64,000 nt of DNA from Cryptomeria japonica (Eukaryota; Streptophyta; Pinopsida; Cupressales; Cupressaceae). A program made the translations under genes and the position numbers. Below the pieces are notes generated by a model. That model saw nothing but the letters and a program-made list of their open reading frames with translations, ran no database searches and was not told where the DNA came from. The stretch lies in contig NC_081407.1 in assembly GCF_030272615.1 (NCBI RefSeq), positions 100,609,897-100,673,896 of the forward strand, in the 5' to 3' direction. How positions within the stretch are numbered: the first letter of the stretch is position 1; the number at the start of each line of letters is the position of its first letter. Positions 44,388 through 54,655 of this stretch are shown here, piece by piece.

Positions 44388-45665
44388 ATGGGGGAATACA
44401 CCTTGAGGGAACTTACTCAATGACTCACTCAGTCTGAGCAAGCCTATGATGATCTTATCGTCAAATACAAGGCATCTCAAGCAAAAAGGAGAGAACATGC
44501 AAAAAAGATGATGGAGCTATCTGAAAATACTTCTGTAGATGAAGTAGACATGGAAGCCCTAATTGCTGAAGTAAATAAATTGATTGAATCAAACTCCAAC
44601 CTGAGAAAGGAGTTGGAAGGATTGAATATCCGGATGTGTCAAGAGCTTGAGAACCGGAGAAAAACTGAAGACCTAGTGAAAGAAAGAGATTGTGAGATCT
44701 CCAAGTTGAAACAAGAGATGAGTGCCCTAAATGCTCAACTCCATGCAAGCAAGGTGGAAAAGGAAGACATGCAAGGATAATTGAACACTGCCATCTTTGA
44801 GAATGAAAATTTGTTGGAAACAAATGCTGCTATTTCCAAAGAACTCTCTGAGTCAAAGGAAATACTTGCTAAGTTCAGCAAAAGTACTGTCAAGCTAGAG
44901 CAAAAGCTTGAGTCGGCTAGACCAGTAAAGAATACCAATGGACTTGGTTTCTTTGGACATGAGGAAGGAGAATCCTCAGGAACAAATGCTGAAGCATCAA
45001 AGAAGCAACCGACACTCAAAGGTAAAGGTAAGCAAAAATTCAAACCTGTTTGCTTTAACTATCTTAAAGAAGGACACACTGCCAATGTATGTAGGAGCAA
45101 AGCCTACAATAATTTTCCTTACTTTATTAACAATGTACCTAGATCCAATAAGTTCAATGGTCATTGTTATGCATGCAACAAGTATGGGCATAGAGCATTT
45201 GAATGCAGGTTTGTCATGAATGACACTGGAAGATATCCTTAGAGGACTGAAGGAGTTGGTCCTGAACCTTTTGTGAATTGGAATCACAATTGGTTTAATG
45301 TCTTCAATCATCAGCCAAGAAGTAGTGACTATCAAGCGGCAACCGGATGGAGAGCAAATTGTATAATCTGTAATGGTCATGGTCACACTACTGCAACATG
45401 CAGAAGGCAGAATGGAAACATGAACAATGGACCTTGGAGAGCACCTAGATTGGTTTGATATCACTGCAACAAACTGGGTCACATTGCAAGATTCTGTAGA
45501 AGCAGAAAGAGTATATCTAATGATATACCGGTCACTCAGGAAGGAGGAATTGATGTTGAAACAGTTCAAGTGGACATGAACAAAACCTGGAAGGGGAAAC
45601 CAGTAATGTTGGAAGAGGAACCAGTTTCTGCACCTAGTGTGGAAATATCAGAACCGACAAACTAA
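44388..45665 (+). pseudogene. X2 gag-like protein with coiled coil and four zinc knuckles
   Basis: One frame of 425 codons from the ATG at 44388 (MGEYTLRELTQ) to TAA at 45663, interrupted by four stops (TGA 44421, TAA 44778, TAG 45240, TGA 45456). Residues about 40-190 are a Glu/Lys coiled coil (EALIAEVNKLIESNSNL, CEISKLKQEMSALNAQL). Four CCHC knuckles follow: CFNYLKEGHTANVC (second Cys is Tyr), CYACNKYGHRAFEC, CIICNGHGHTTATC and a fourth whose first Cys is the stop at 45456 (YHCNKLGHIARFC). A capsid domain such as UBN2 is not evident, so this is a nucleocapsid-rich gag derivative. Expected role: RNA packaging in trans-supplied particles. Confidence 0.8.
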
Positions 45666-46115
45666 GCTTCAAAAGGCTTAGGGGGAGAAAATGACAAAAT
45701 GTTTTTGAACCCCCGATTTAAACCGGCAAAAGACCTTAACCGGTATATGATACCTGTCACTTGGCAGAAGACCAGAAATGGTAAAAAGGCAAATTAGGGT
45801 TTATACCCTAATGGAGGAACATTAATGACAGTAGGTGAGGACTATGTTTAAAACCATTTTTGAAATCATTTCTCACTATTAGTTTTCGAGCGAAGAAAAG
45901 TTTTTCAAAGAGCAGAGCGACGAAAAGGCGATTTGAGTAGAAATTTGGAGAAACTGAGAATTCGCGAAGGAGATTCAAATTCAAATAGCAAACGGTCAAG
46001 TGGAGAACACAAAGCGGTGATTTAGCTATTGACAAAGTGAGGAGTAAAGGAGAATCCGAAAGGCCTAAATTCGCGTGTTTTGAAAGGTATTTCTCGAGTT
46101 CTTAAAATTTCTACA
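45666..46115 (+). other. X2 spacer between gag and ORF-B
   Basis: 450 bp without a conserved frame. It contains GGCTTAGGGGGAGAAAATG shortly after gag (45677), another purine-rich PPT-like string, and two ACCGG words. It probably acts as the leader for ORF-B; no splice or IRES signal can be asserted. Confidence 0.4.
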
Positions 46116-48839
46116 ATGGCTTCCACATCTCATACCAGTTCTAGTGCATCTATTGAGTCTGAAAGTTTTATTCAATGGAAGTCAAAGTATAATGCCCTAT
46201 CACAAGTTCTGGCTAGAGTGATAGTAGAAGAGGGAATCTTAGATTATATCTATTGTAAACTCGAAGACCTAGGGTCTCTAGCTATCCATACCCAACTAGG
46301 TCTATTTTGTGGACAAGATAAGATGATCAAACCGAAGTATAGTATTTTGGAGAAGAAGAAACTCCACAATGATGTTTACTTCCTAGAGGATTTCACAGAA
46401 AATCATATAAGGATTATTCTGAGCAGGGTCCATGGTGACAAAATGTACTTGGAGAGGACGCATGATATCATGCCGTAGGCAATTCATGTAGTCACCAGTT
46501 TCTGCAATATAGGGGAAGTACCAGCCCTAAGGACAATTAGCAAAACTGAGATGTCCAAGCTCACCGGTTCAGTGAGTGACTCATGGGGCATGACTGTAAA
46601 TTCAATCAAGGATGATCTGGTTAAGTATGCCTGCATGGTGATAGGCTACAGGACGTTCTCAGCCAGTAGAATCAACTCTGTATCTGCTGTAGTGGTAAAT
46701 GCTGCTTACCGAATGAGAAAGGAGGCTGCATCATTTGACCTATGCACCAGTATGCAGAGGCAACTCCTATTGAAATTGAAATCAAACAAACAAGATAATG
46801 CATTGAGGTTCAATTTTGGACAACTATTGGTTGGGTTGTTCTTTTACTTTCAAGGATACTTGCTAGGAGTAGGAGACATTCAATGGTCTGGTGACCAACT
46901 GGTAACCAAGCAAATCAAGGAAAGAATTGAAGCACTTGGAACCGGTTACCCTGATATTCTGAACAAGTATTTTGATCAGTTCAGAAGGAAGATGAGCCAA
47001 AGAGTGAGGATATTAGGAGACATTGTCAAGAAATATGAAGATGATATCTGCTTCACCATCCAAGTAGACAAATGTATAATGGAGGCTGTTGAGCCTAGAA
47101 TGGAAGAAGTGGAGCCAATGGGCTATGAGGTGATGTACGACATTCTGGAAGGGTATGCCTCTACTCTTATTGCCTCACCGCTTGATCCTAAGGTGAAGAG
47201 AACTGACACCTACCTGGAGAGGATAGCACCAACTGAGGAACCACTAGCAGTGAAAGAGAAAGGACCGACAGTGAAGAAGGCAAAGGTAGTGCCTGCAGCA
47301 TCAACATCGGTTACTACTGTAACTCCAAAAGTGACCAAGCGGTCACCAGCTATGAAGAAACTGGAAGCTGCACTGGCTAAAGTGTTCCAGAGAAAGAGGA
47401 AGATGAGAAGCAACTCTCTAGACTTAGAAGAAACTATGTCTGAGGAGCAACCCAAAAAGGTGAGATAGACAAGAAAGAAGACACAGAGTGAACTGACATC
47501 TTCAACACCGGTAAATATAGATATCTCCTCCTATAAACCTTTGACACATTGTCAAAGAACAATAAAGAATATTAGGAGAGAAGTGTTAAATGATTTACTT
47601 GAGTGTTTCAATGACTTCAATGAGGATGAAAAGGAAGTGGTTGAAAAGGAAATAATTTAGTATTTGTGTAGTAATGACTGGTCGCGCTCAGAGATTAAGT
47701 CTCAGAAACCAGATTCTTTATATATGTCATTAGATAATAGATGGTGCATTGCCATAGAGAAAGAACAGGAAATTAGAGAGAAGGTTTTTGCACAATACTT
47801 TCCCGACCTGTCAAATTCTAAATTATATGATGTTATTGATCTAAATAAAGGACTCTTCTTCACTAGAAAAAGAAGACTCTAGCTGTTAGAAGGTCGAGTT
47901 GCTGATGTTGAAAAGGACACCCATCTGTTTATGCAAATTGCTGTCCAGACTCACAAAGCACGTTTGGCTAAACGACAAGCAGAAGAAGAACCGATTATAT
48001 CCAAACCAGATGAAGCATTTGATGATGAAGGAAATCTGGTTGTAGAACCAATCGACACTATTGATGTTGATGCCTTGGATGTAGAAGATGTCACTCAGGA
48101 CATACCTTCTGAGGGAACAGGACAGGAGCATCAGGCCGAACAAGGCAATAAGCAAGTTGAGGACAGAAAGGAAGTGGCTAGGGAACAAGTAGAGAAGAAG
48201 AAGAGGGATGAAGATGAGGTAAAGCGGAAAGAGGAAGAGAAGAGAAAAGAGGAAGAGGAGAAAAGAAAAGGTGAAGAGAAGAAGAGGCAAGGAGATGAGA
48301 GGAAAAAGAAAGAAGAAGAGGATAAAGAAGAGAAGAAGCAGAAGGAAGAAGAAAAGAAGAAGAAGGAAGAGGAAGAGAAAGAAGAAGAGAAGAGGAAGGA
48401 AGCTGAGAGGAAGAAGAAGGAAGAAGAAGACAAGGAACAGGAAAAGAAGAAGGAAGCAAAGAAAAAGAAGAAGGAAGAAGAAGATAAGGAAGCGGAGAAA
48501 AGGAGAGAAGTGGAGAAAAAGAAAGTGGAAAAGGACAAGACAGGAGAAGCAGAGAAGAGCACACAGATGGAGACTCTGAAGGCAACCCGGAGTCAAGCCA
48601 AACCGGCTAATATCACCAGTCCTATGGATCTCCAGTCTGCAAGTGAATTGGAGCTAATGCAGAGCATCAAGGTAGCTCAAGAGCACCTTGAAAACATTCG
48701 ACGGAAGAAGGAGCAGGATGTAATCCAAGCTGCTGTGGATATGGTTACTGATTTGATACCCGGTACAAATCTTCCAAACACTGATTCTTCATTAGCTAGA
48801 CTAAAGCTCCTATGCACATTAGTAGATGATCAAGTGTAG
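46116..48839 (+). pseudogene. X2 ORF-B: large uncharacterised protein
   Basis: A single frame of about 907 codons from ATG 46116 (ACAATGGCT context) to TAG 48837, broken only by in-frame TAG codons at 46476, 47466, 47658 and 47880, with no frameshift, which shows recent coding. Layout: Ser/Thr-rich start; conserved domain to about residue 350 (ILSRVHGDKMYLERTHDIM, MVIGYR, LLVGLFFYFQ, DKCIMEAVEP); Lys/Thr/Pro-rich basic linker (residues 390-450) that could hold a nuclear signal; acidic middle (DVDALDVEDV); Lys/Glu tract (about 684-815); helical end (ELELMQSIKVAQEHLENIRR). X1 shares the first half and the general plan. No retroviral or host domain recognised. Confidence 0.7.
48170..48560 (+). 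repeat. Purine-only tract coding Lys/Glu repeats
   Basis: Around 390 bp consist almost entirely of A and G (GAAGAAGAGAAGAAG style) and encode a charged single-helix-like KKKEEEE region within ORF-B. The opposite strand gives long Phe/Leu/Ser-rich open frames that are artefacts. X1 has no equivalent tract. Confidence 0.85.
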
Positions 48840-49473
48840 AGTATTGAAGAGGTAGCAGAGGCTAATGTCAAGAAGGAGCATCAAAAGGCTCTTAATATAG
48901 CTCCGGTCTGAACTGAAGAAAGAACAAAAGGACATAAGGGACGCTCTAGATGAGGGGAATATGCTACTCAACAAAATCTGTCAACCCCATCTGTTCTATG
49001 ATGATGTACTAGCTCAGAAGCAAAAACTTTAACAGGACTTGCAGTCCTACTTGAGCACATTCAAGTTGCCTTATGATTCCTTCACAACTTATGGGCAAAC
49101 CATTCACTGGTTTCATATCCAGTCAGCCAAAATGGAGCAAGAAATCAGCACACGGTCTAGAGATTTGTAGGAGCTACAACTGGTTTTACTTCCATGTCTG
49201 CAAATTCTTCAGAAGTGTTATTTGAACCTGGATGCCTTGACAATTACATAGGAGATGAGCACAGTTGATGCCATGGAAGAATAGGTCTCCCAGATGCAAA
49301 CAGAGAAAGAAGTGGCCACCTCCCTACTCGAGTCCTGGTTTCTATCAATGAAGCAATTCTTGTATGACTATAAATATGTTTTTGACAAGTACTACTCCTT
49401 ATTGTCATAAAATTTTATTGTTTTAATATCAAATGGAAACAGGGTTGTTCAGCGGTACTTTGTCATTGTTGGC
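48840..49473 (+). pseudogene. X2 ORF-B decayed C-terminal extension
   Basis: After the TAG at 48837 coding character persists in shifting frames (SIEEVAEANVKKEHQKAL, then KEVATSLLESWFLSMKQFLYDYKYVFDKYYSLLS ending near 49410, given here only as landmarks). The last piece stands where X1 ends GWVTHLDTLKNIYANIVHFF, so the ancestral ORF-B was probably about 1,100 codons long. Confidence 0.4.
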
Positions 49474-49484
49474 AAAGGGGGAGA
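49474..49484 (+). promoter_or_regulatory. X2 upstream PPT-like motif
   Basis: GGCAAAGGGGGAGAAG, 248 bp before the terminal PPT; nearly identical to the equivalent motifs in X1 and C1. Confidence 0.55.
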
Positions 49485-49721
49485 AGTACTCTATTTTGAA
49501 GAAGTATAGGGGAGAAGTATTTGGTTTTAAAATTTTGTAATATGCTTTGATATATTCTCTGATATCTCAATGTTTATGCTTTGTATGCAAAATTGCTATT
49601 CATTGTATTGTTAAAGGGATAGTGTATATGCTCAGGGGGAGCAATTTTGCTAATGGCATAATTTTGTTGTAAAACACTTAGATGTCAAAATTTTATTTTC
49701 CTAAGTGTTGCCATCAATACT

Positions 49722-49733
49722 AAAGGGGGAGAT
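49722..49733 (+). promoter_or_regulatory. X2 terminal PPT
   Basis: AAAGGGGGAGAT immediately precedes the TGTTGGCATT start of the 3' LTR. Confidence 0.85.
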
Positions 49734-50496
49734 TGTTGGCATTTTTTATGTTTATGTTGTGATTGTCATTGATGGACACACACTTGCATTAAGATCCTCT
49801 TTATATGTATGAGTTAGAGCACAACCGGTATGTTGCAAGTATGTTGTATTATAGTCATTAGACTATTGATGTTTTGCAGAATGTGTTTACCGATCTAAAG
49901 TAGCATGTTGACCTCAAGCAATACAAGGGATTAAAGCGGCATAACACGTTTTGACCAATCTTCATTTTTGTCAAACCGACAACCGGTATTTTGTATGAAC
50001 CGGTAATACTCTGTGATGAGTTACGAACCGGCATTTTGTGATGAGTTATCAATCCACCGATTGTTTGATGGTGCCGACACACTGGCGGTGCTTCTTGTGT
50101 CGTGTTACTGAGTATGTTGAGATTCATTGAACCTAGGAAATTGAAATGTAATCCTATTAGACCAACATGAAATCAAACTCCTTTAAAAGGACATCATGTC
50201 TAGGGTTTTAGGTTGTTGCTGAAAGGGTTTATGTTGTGACTAGGGTTTAAGGTGGTTGAGGAGTTGAAAAGAATATAAATGTGTAGAAGACTGAAGTAAT
50301 GAAAGAGTGCATTAAGAATGAGCTATCAAGGATCTAACTGAGCAGTCCATGCTATTAGATAGATCAAACACTTGTTGATTGCTCACATCTTTGACAAGTC
50401 TGTAGCCCTTAACCGGGTAGGCCCAAAAGCCTTTTGTAAAATCCTCTAACAAGGTGGTTCACCTCTATGAATCTAAAATCCTCTAACAAGGTAGTC
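49734..50496 (+). repeat. X2 3' LTR, truncated
   Basis: It matches 43219-43999 closely (scattered C/T and A/G changes, one 16-bp deletion in a CAACCGGTAT repeat) and then stops at AAGGTAGTC, losing the last 340 bp including the copia LTR end blocks. The next bases are LINE2. Confidence 0.9.
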
Positions 50497-50499
50497 TAG

Positions 50500-50803
50500 A
50501 AGGGGGTTGTGGTCAGATGCAATCCTTGGGAGGGTTTTCAGGTAAGAGATATTTCCAATGTCCCAATTGATGGAAATCAAGAATCTATCCAGCCTGACTT
50601 GAATAAGAAGCACCCAGGGCATCAACATACAAATAATCCACTCTAGGCCAAAGTTTACCAGCAAGTGCAACAAAAGTTTGAAAGGGCATCTTGACTTCTT
50701 GAATGAGGCAAATGTCAATTTTCGTCTCAAAAATGAGTTGTTTTATGGCGAACTGCTTTTGGGGGCTGTTCAGACCCCTTATGTTCCAAGAGAGGAACTT
50801 CAT
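50500..50803 (-). pseudogene. LINE2 endonuclease, internally deleted
   Basis: Begins MKFLSWNIRGLNSPQKQFAI with conserved WNIRGLN, then FETKIDICLIQEVKM (catalytic Glu). After DALGAS it jumps to RLDRFLISINW and RIASDHNPLL. The normal distance between these motifs is about 150 codons (compare LINE1), so the GDFN catalytic block has been deleted. The frame also shifts near the junction. Confidence 0.75.
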
Positions 50804-51861
50804 TTCTTGCTTTTGTTAAGTCCATCTAGGGTCATTTGTCTGCCCTTTGCAATGTCCCTTGCCATAACCTTGTGCAACAGAACTCTTTCTGAGGGTCTTC
50901 CTACTTTTTTTTCGTTACCCCCCACATCATCTTTCTTGGCCTTGGTTTTCTTCTTCTGGGTTATCCATTCTTCATTATCCATCTAGGGGGAGCCCGAGGG
51001 GGACACTTTCAGCAGAGTTACCAGGGAATTTCTAGGGCGCGCATCTCTATCCCCTGTTATAGGGGAGAGAGGGGTTGAAGAGGTGGGTAGGCTATTTTTA
51101 GTCAAAAGGGGCTTGGCCAAGGTCAAGATGATGGCCCTCTCCTACAGGATTTCCCCCTCTTCCAGGGCCAGGCATGAGTTTTTGACTGGGTCTGCTGGGG
51201 ATTTTAAGATCTCAAGAATCATATCTGTGTGTGGGTAATCATTAGAAACTTCATTCGCAGTGGTCAGGTCAAGGGGAGCTGAGGATGATGGGTCACCAGG
51301 GTTGATGGGTTCAGCCCAAATGGCTTTATTTTTCAGCTTGGGTTCCACAACCACGGGGGCTTTGCAATCGGTATATGACTACCCTTGGTTATTGCATTTC
51401 TAGCAATACAAGGTGGCATTTTCATACACAATAGCTTGGGACCATTTTCTCCATTTTGATTTGAGGGAGATAAAGTTTGGGAGAGCCTTGTTAATAGTGA
51501 CATTGACACAAAAATGAGCATACACCAATTGGGATTTGTTGAGGGTGATCGAGTCCACTGCAACGAAGCTGCCAAATGAGTTTCCAATCCAGCAGAAGAT
51601 TTGTTCATCCCAGAATTCTAGAGGGAGTCCAGGGAACCTAACCTAGACTGGAGCCATGCGGTTTAATTCTGCAGAGGGGTCAAAAGCAGGCTTCCATTTA
51701 GCCATGGTTAGGAAGTGTTTTCCATAAGCCCAAGACCCTGAAAGGACATAGATTAGATCCTCATCAGTGTTGAACTTGAAGAGAAAGAGTCCCCCCGACA
51801 TAGCTGAAATCTCCAGGTTTCCTTTAAGCTTCCAATGAGATTTTGCCCAATGCCTGACCAT
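50800..51861 (-). pseudogene. LINE2 ORF1 (DUF4283, zinc knuckle)
   Basis: Starts within HWAKSHWKLKGNLEI and GGLFLFKFNTDEDLIYVL, WAYGKHFLTMAKW, the DUF4283 pattern. It continues past stops with VRFPGLPLEFW and an ATLYC..CNNQG zinc-like stretch, then acidic NPGDPSSSAPLDL and a basic end (ITQKKKTKAKKDD, ERVLLHKVMARDIAKG). The stop TGA (50800-50802) overlaps the endonuclease ATG. RNA-binding gag-like protein in the intact LINE. Confidence 0.7.
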
Positions 51862-51880
51862 GCCAATTTATGGTATGTTA

Positions 51881-53290
51881 TGTTTGCAATCTATTAGGAA
51901 TAATGATCAAATATATATAACTATAATATAAATTATTATATTTGTTTGAGTATCAATATGTATAAAGAAGTATTGTCAATAAGATTTGCACTTGTTAATA
52001 ATAGGGAGATTAGATTTATACTTAATTGTATTTATGTATATATGCATTCATAATAAATGAAATATTACTATATTAAAATGGTATGGTATTTAATCATTCG
52101 CTATTTCCTTCAAGAAGATAGGTTGGTGTGTGTAGCGAGAGGTGGAGTAAATCTTCACAAGATAGGTAAGCCCAAGATGGGGTATGGATGAAGTCCTAAA
52201 ACCTTGAGGGAGCCTACTTGTAGACTAGTTTCCCAGTGCGCTATGACAACAAATTATCCTCGTCCTCCTTCAAGGTTAGGAAAGAAGTAAGGATGAGGTC
52301 TAAATTTAATAATTCTTAATTGTATTATGAATAATTAATTATTCTCTAGTTTCAATAATCTAAATGAATGAATGATAAGGGATGATAATGTATGTTTAAT
52401 TATGGGAAACATGCTTACTCCTAGTAAAGCGGCATTACATGGCATTAACCACACTGAATATGTGACCTACATTTTCCCAATAGATTTCTCTTTGCAAATA
52501 GTTTATATTTCTTTTATGGTTAAATAAACCTTATTGATGCAAGATATGGTTCTCCCACTCTGCCTACCAACTTAGAAATTAAAAAACACAACATAAAACA
52601 AAGACTCTCTATTTCCATTCAATTGCTAATTGCAGACTAAAAACAAAAGTAGTTTATTTCCAAATCAATCACATGGACATGCACCAAAAAAACTATGATC
52701 ACATGGCCTTTCAAAGGCCTCCCTCCCTCTATATTATTTACCTGTCTAATCTTCACATTCTTAGTTTTCAAACTTTACAGCTCCTCAAATCTCCCTTTAC
52801 TGTAGCCCTTCTCTTCCTTTGGGATAATCCTTACTACATAGCCACAATGTTATCTACCATTTATTAATCGACTCCTTCAAATTTTTAGGTCTCATTTAAA
52901 TAGTGGGGTCTTTTAATATGAATTCAATAGGTTAGTTGGGTCATCTATTTTATTATGCATCACTCATTAATTAGCCACTTGCTTGTATCCTTTTTGTTGG
53001 CATTTTTAATCATACTTATATAATTTGATTGCTTTTATTTGTTTCTATTTTTATTAAATTTTTTAATTTTTTAATTTTAATTTGGAGAAAGATAATTACA
53101 CATGCAATTCACATTCAAATGTGTATTTTTTACTTCATATTTGTGCAACTTATTCTTTCTAAAAATTGTAGACGGATTATTTTTTGTGACCACATATAAC
53201 ATCCAAAGATGAGATACCAAAATTTAGACAAAATGAGTCATCAACTAAATATAAATCGATAAATATTAATTATGCTATATGCTTTACCCT
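51881..53290. other. Intergenic AT-rich DNA, nothing recognised
   Basis: No conserved frames on either strand. A 64-codon open frame at 52673-52867 has no coding character. A short AATAATTAATTATTCT palindromic stretch lies near 52340. Confidence 0.5.
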
Positions 53291-53815
53291 TAACTTTATG
53301 GAATGACTTTATTGGTCTCAAAAAAATGAAAAGTTGAATATAAGTTTTGGTTTAGCTTTGTCATACTCCAGAATCACTTAAATAAATGCTAGCTACTAGA
53401 TATAGGATATCACAATGAATAGTTTGAAGAGGACATGTGGCCAAATGTAAATGAAATAATTTCTTAAATTTTATGGAATGATTTTATTGGTCTCAAAAAA
53501 ATGAACAATTGAATATAAGTTTTGGTTTGTCATACTCCAAAATCACTTAAATAAATGATAGCTACTGGATATAGGATATCACAATGAATAGTTTGAAGAG
53601 GACATGTGGCCAAATGTAAATGAAATAATTTCTTAAATTTTATGGAATAACTTTATTGGTGTCAAAAAAATGAACAATTGAATATAAGTTTTGGTTTAGC
53701 TTTGTAATACTCCAGAATCACTTAAATAAATGCTAGCTACTGGATATAAGATATCATAATGAATAGTTTGAAGAGGATATGCGGCCAAATGTAAATGTAA
53801 TAATTTCTTAACTTT
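53291..53815. repeat. Three-copy tandem array, about 175-bp unit
   Basis: The phrase TTTATGGAAT starts copies at about 53295, 53470 and 53639. Units run TATTGGTCTCAAAAAAATG, AGTTTTGGTTT, CACTTAAATAAATG, GGATATCACAATGAATAG and GGCCAAATGTAAATG. The middle copy lacks a 6-bp AGCTTT, giving spacings of 175 and 169. No coding sequence. Confidence 0.9.
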
Positions 53816-54269
53816 TAAGTTTCACATATTTTTAGAATATCTCATACTTTCTACAGTGATTTGTTATGAATATAATTTATTCAAAAAGATTGAAAGATTT
53901 ATTAAATATTAATTAACTTGTTTCTTTTAATTGTTTTGAACCATCACAAATAATTCCATTGACTATAATTGTATAAAACAAAATTGTAAGAAGTTAAATG
54001 TTCTAATCCCTGATAACAGTAATAAGTTTTAAAGCTTGCTAAGTTAATCCTAAATTTAGCCAACAGTAGATCAAATGCTACTAATTTTGACGTCCAAAAA
54101 TTACACCTGTCAATTCTAAAGCTATTTTTAGCAGATCCAGGCTGTTCCGTGAGGGCATATCCAAACATTTTGAATTTGAAAGTTAACGGTGAAGTTTTAT
54201 TTGAACAGAACGGACAATAATGAAATGTCTATGTGAAAGGAATGTTTAAGGCTAGCCAAACTAACAAAC
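53816..54269. other. Intergenic DNA, nothing recognised
   Basis: AT-rich without repeats or credible frames. A 74-codon - strand frame at 53944-54168 has no recognisable motif. Confidence 0.4.
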
Positions 54270-54488
54270 CTACAAGGGCATTGAAAGAATGTTTGAAACG
54301 GTGTAATGAAAATTCAAATGAAAACCTACAACGGTAATGAGCGGGGAAAACCACATTTGGAATGTTCTTAAGTTGTGTGCCTTGGCCCTGTTCAACAATG
54401 AATTCAAGGTTTTTATAGGCCGATCCAGCGGAGTAGTGGGCGTTGAAAGTAAATCCTCAGGTTTCTCTTCTCTGAATTCTTCAGCCAT
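54270..54488 (-). CDS. Possible 5' exon or small ORF, unidentified
   Basis: A 72-codon - strand ORF whose ATG (54486-54488) has a good plant context (ATGGCT). The N-terminal 40 residues are protein-like (MAEEFREEKPEDLLSTPT, then LNSLLNRAKAHNL), acidic then amphipathic, while the end (ITVVGFHLNFHYT) is less so and could be intron read-through. About 38 bp of it (54371-54408) recurs at 54603-54640 with 4 mismatches, encoding NSSLNRAKAHIL. I do not recognise the family. It is the best candidate for host coding sequence in the window, but weak. Confidence 0.3.
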   Translation of the reverse strand: MAEEFREEKPEDLLSTPTTPLDRPIKTLNSLLNRAKAHNLRTFQMWFSPLITVVGFHLNFHYTVSNILSMPL

Positions 54489-54655
54489 ATGGAGATTCGA
54501 ACATGTGACTTAAGGTTCAAACCCTGGAATTAAAATTTGTAAGCTAATACATAATTTATTTACTGTCATATAAATCAGTTATTGTTTTGATTTGTTCAGC
54601 CAAGATGTGTGCCTTTGCCCTGTTCAAAGATGAATTCAATATTCAATATCTAATA

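Larger units (their letters stand above)
43219..50496 (+). mobile_element. X2: non-autonomous copia-type element with gag and a large second ORF
   Basis: Left LTR 43219-44337, initiator-Met PBS 44340-44351, gag 44388-45665, ORF-B 46116-48839 with a decayed extension to about 49410, two PPT motifs (49474 and 49722), truncated right LTR 49734-50496. No protease, integrase, RT or RNase H is present in 5.4 kb of interior. The class resembles TR-GAG elements (LTR elements carrying only gag) but has an added ORF of about 900 codons, shared with X1. Mobility would require enzymes from an autonomous copia element. The right LTR ends abruptly at LINE2, so no duplication can be tested. Confidence 0.85.
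50498..51880 (-). mobile_element. LINE2: 5' half of a second L1-type LINE
   Basis: On the - strand: DUF4283-type ORF1 (51861-50800), then endonuclease from ATG 50803. The ORF1 stop and ORF2 start overlap as ATGA. The element is cut after SDHNPLL at 50500, exactly where the X2 LTR is also cut, so RT and RNase H are missing. It is a different copy from LINE1, since both contain ORF1 and endonuclease. Confidence 0.75.

Noticed and set aside
47886-48596. Long - strand frame rich in Phe, Leu and Ser that looks like a membrane protein
   Set aside because: It is the mirror of the purine-only Lys/Glu tract of ORF-B, and several frames are open on the same strand for the same reason.
43219-50496. X2 and C1 LTRs as one and the same family
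   Set aside because: Shared blocks (TTTTTCCC...GGGTTTCCA, CACCCC...TCTTAG, PBS, PPT) are common to many copia LTRs; the remaining LTR sequence is too different to call them one family.
53291-53815. Possible CRISPR-like or MITE structure
   Set aside because: Plain tandem copies of 170-175 bp without inverted ends or spacers.
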